The notes under the pieces were generated by a model, which was not told the origin of the DNA, did no database searches, and worked only from the letters and a program-made list of their open reading frames with translations. Below, piece after piece: positions 6,188 through 6,388 of a DNA stretch of 6,388 nucleotides. Each line of letters begins with the position of its first letter. Within the stretch, counting starts at the first letter, position 1. The position numbers and the translations under genes are program-made. The stretch is from assembly GCA_964533785.1 (NCBI GenBank), contig CAZHNG010000369.1, positions 1 to 6,388 of the forward strand, written 5' to 3'. This stretch comes from JANQRV01 sp964533785. Lineage in GTDB: Bacteria > Bacteroidota > Bacteroidia > Chitinophagales > Saprospiraceae.

Positions 6188-6223
6188 ACGCAGATGACGC
6201 AGATCATGCGGATTTACACAGAT
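6188..6223. repeat. Degenerate GCAGAT-type intergenic repeat
   Basis: Three to four imperfect 9-10-nt units occur in a row: gcagatgac, gcagatcat, gcggattta, cacagat. Similar 'GCAGATGACGCAGAT...GCGGATTTACACAGAT' strings occur between genes in Bacteroidota genomes as I remember them. Their function is unknown to me. Confidence 0.5.
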
Positions 6224-6243
6224 ATTGCTCGCTGCTCAGCCAA

Positions 6244-6277
6244 GTCTCTGACTTTTATTGTCTATTGAGTCAGAGAC
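6244..6277. repeat. Perfect 10-bp inverted repeat, 14-nt loop
   Basis: GTCTCTGACT (6244-6253) and AGTCAGAGAC (6268-6277) are exact reverse complements and could form a stable stem-loop on either strand. No T-tract follows, so it is not a canonical terminator. Part of the right arm recurs just downstream, at 6294-6308. Confidence 0.65.
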
Positions 6278-6308
6278 CATTTCATACTGCTTTGAGTCTG
6301 GAGACCAT
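6268..6308. repeat. Short imperfect direct repeat, GAGTCnGAGACCAT type
   Basis: GAGTCAGAGACCAT near 6267-6280 and GAGTCTGGAGACCAT at 6294-6308 are nearly identical. The second copy duplicates the right arm of the adjacent inverted repeat with a one-base insertion and one change. Confidence 0.5.
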
Positions 6309-6358
6309 GGCTGTCCACGTAGGGCCCGCCTGGGCAAACGTTTAAGAGCATGGAGCCC

Positions 6359-6388
6359 AAAAAGAAAAAATTGAAATTTTTTCTTTTT
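6359..6388. terminator. A/T-rich 14-bp perfect inverted repeat, possible bidirectional terminator
   Basis: AAAAAGAAAAAATT (6359-6372) and AATTTTTTCTTTTT (6375-6388) are exact reverse complements separated by GA. It has the A-tract and T-tract of a bidirectional terminator but no GC core, so the strength would be low. It runs to the window edge and may extend further. Confidence 0.35.

Larger units (their letters stand above)
5856..6388. other. Gene-free 533-bp region upstream of the locus
   Basis: I find no convincing coding sequence here on either strand. The longest ORF I checked is 48 codons on the plus strand at 5997-6143, without recognisable features. The region holds the promoter candidates near the gene, then a degenerate short-period repeat, an inverted repeat with a partial direct duplication, and an A/T palindrome at the right-hand edge. 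The density of small repeats suggests an intergenic boundary between the minus-strand locus and whatever lies further right. Confidence 0.6.

Noticed and set aside
6188..6223. CRISPR array
   Set aside because: The units are only 9-10 nt, imperfect and have no spacers.

Overview
The window looks like chromosomal DNA from a Bacteroidota bacterium, perhaps of the Saprospiria (Lewinella/Haliscomenobacter) type. This rests on moderate GC, A-rich leaders without clear Shine-Dalgarno sequences before the start codons, and the gene families present. The taxonomic call is inference. All credible genes lie on the minus strand, so the locus reads from right to left.

Layout in transcription order. 5856-6388 has no convincing gene; it holds two weak promoter candidates, a degenerate GCAGAT-type repeat, a perfect 10-bp inverted repeat and a perfect 14-bp A/T inverted repeat at the window edge. 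4935-5855 encodes an uncharacterised helical 306-residue protein. 4151-4870 encodes an FGE-sulfatase (SUMF1/C-type-lectin fold) protein. Its last ~40 codons look like the variable region (VR) of a diversity-generating retroelement (DGR): RGGSW...CRSS.R...GFRL, with NNC codons concentrated at the usual variable positions. 3947-4150 is GC-rich, carries a 10-bp inverted repeat, and may include a frameshifted C-terminal tail of the FGE protein. 862-3946 encodes a large protein with leucine-rich repeats, a Roc GTPase domain, a COR domain and a C-terminal CHAT caspase-like protease; its first ~67 codons are in another frame, split off at a run of seven T (coding strand). 59-865 overlaps that gene by 4 nt (ATGA) and encodes a 268-residue protein that I identify as a bacterial gasdermin.

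Taken together, this reads as a complete innate-immune or regulated-cell-death locus. A potentially hypermutable lectin-fold sensor would feed a ROCO (LRR-GTPase) switch carrying a CHAT protease, which would cut the autoinhibitory C-terminus of the adjacent gasdermin to open membrane pores. The gasdermin-protease pairing follows known bacterial gasdermin biology. The link from the VR-bearing protein to the ROCO-CHAT protein, and the immune role of this locus, are inferred from adjacency and domain content. No reverse transcriptase and no template repeat (TR) are visible in the window, so diversification would have to act from elsewhere in the genome.

Two homopolymer problems need attention: T7 at 3743-3749 in the ROCO gene and C4 at 4157-4160 at the end of the FGE gene. 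Removing one base from each run extends or joins plausible protein. They may be sequencing errors, real mutations, or slippage switches.
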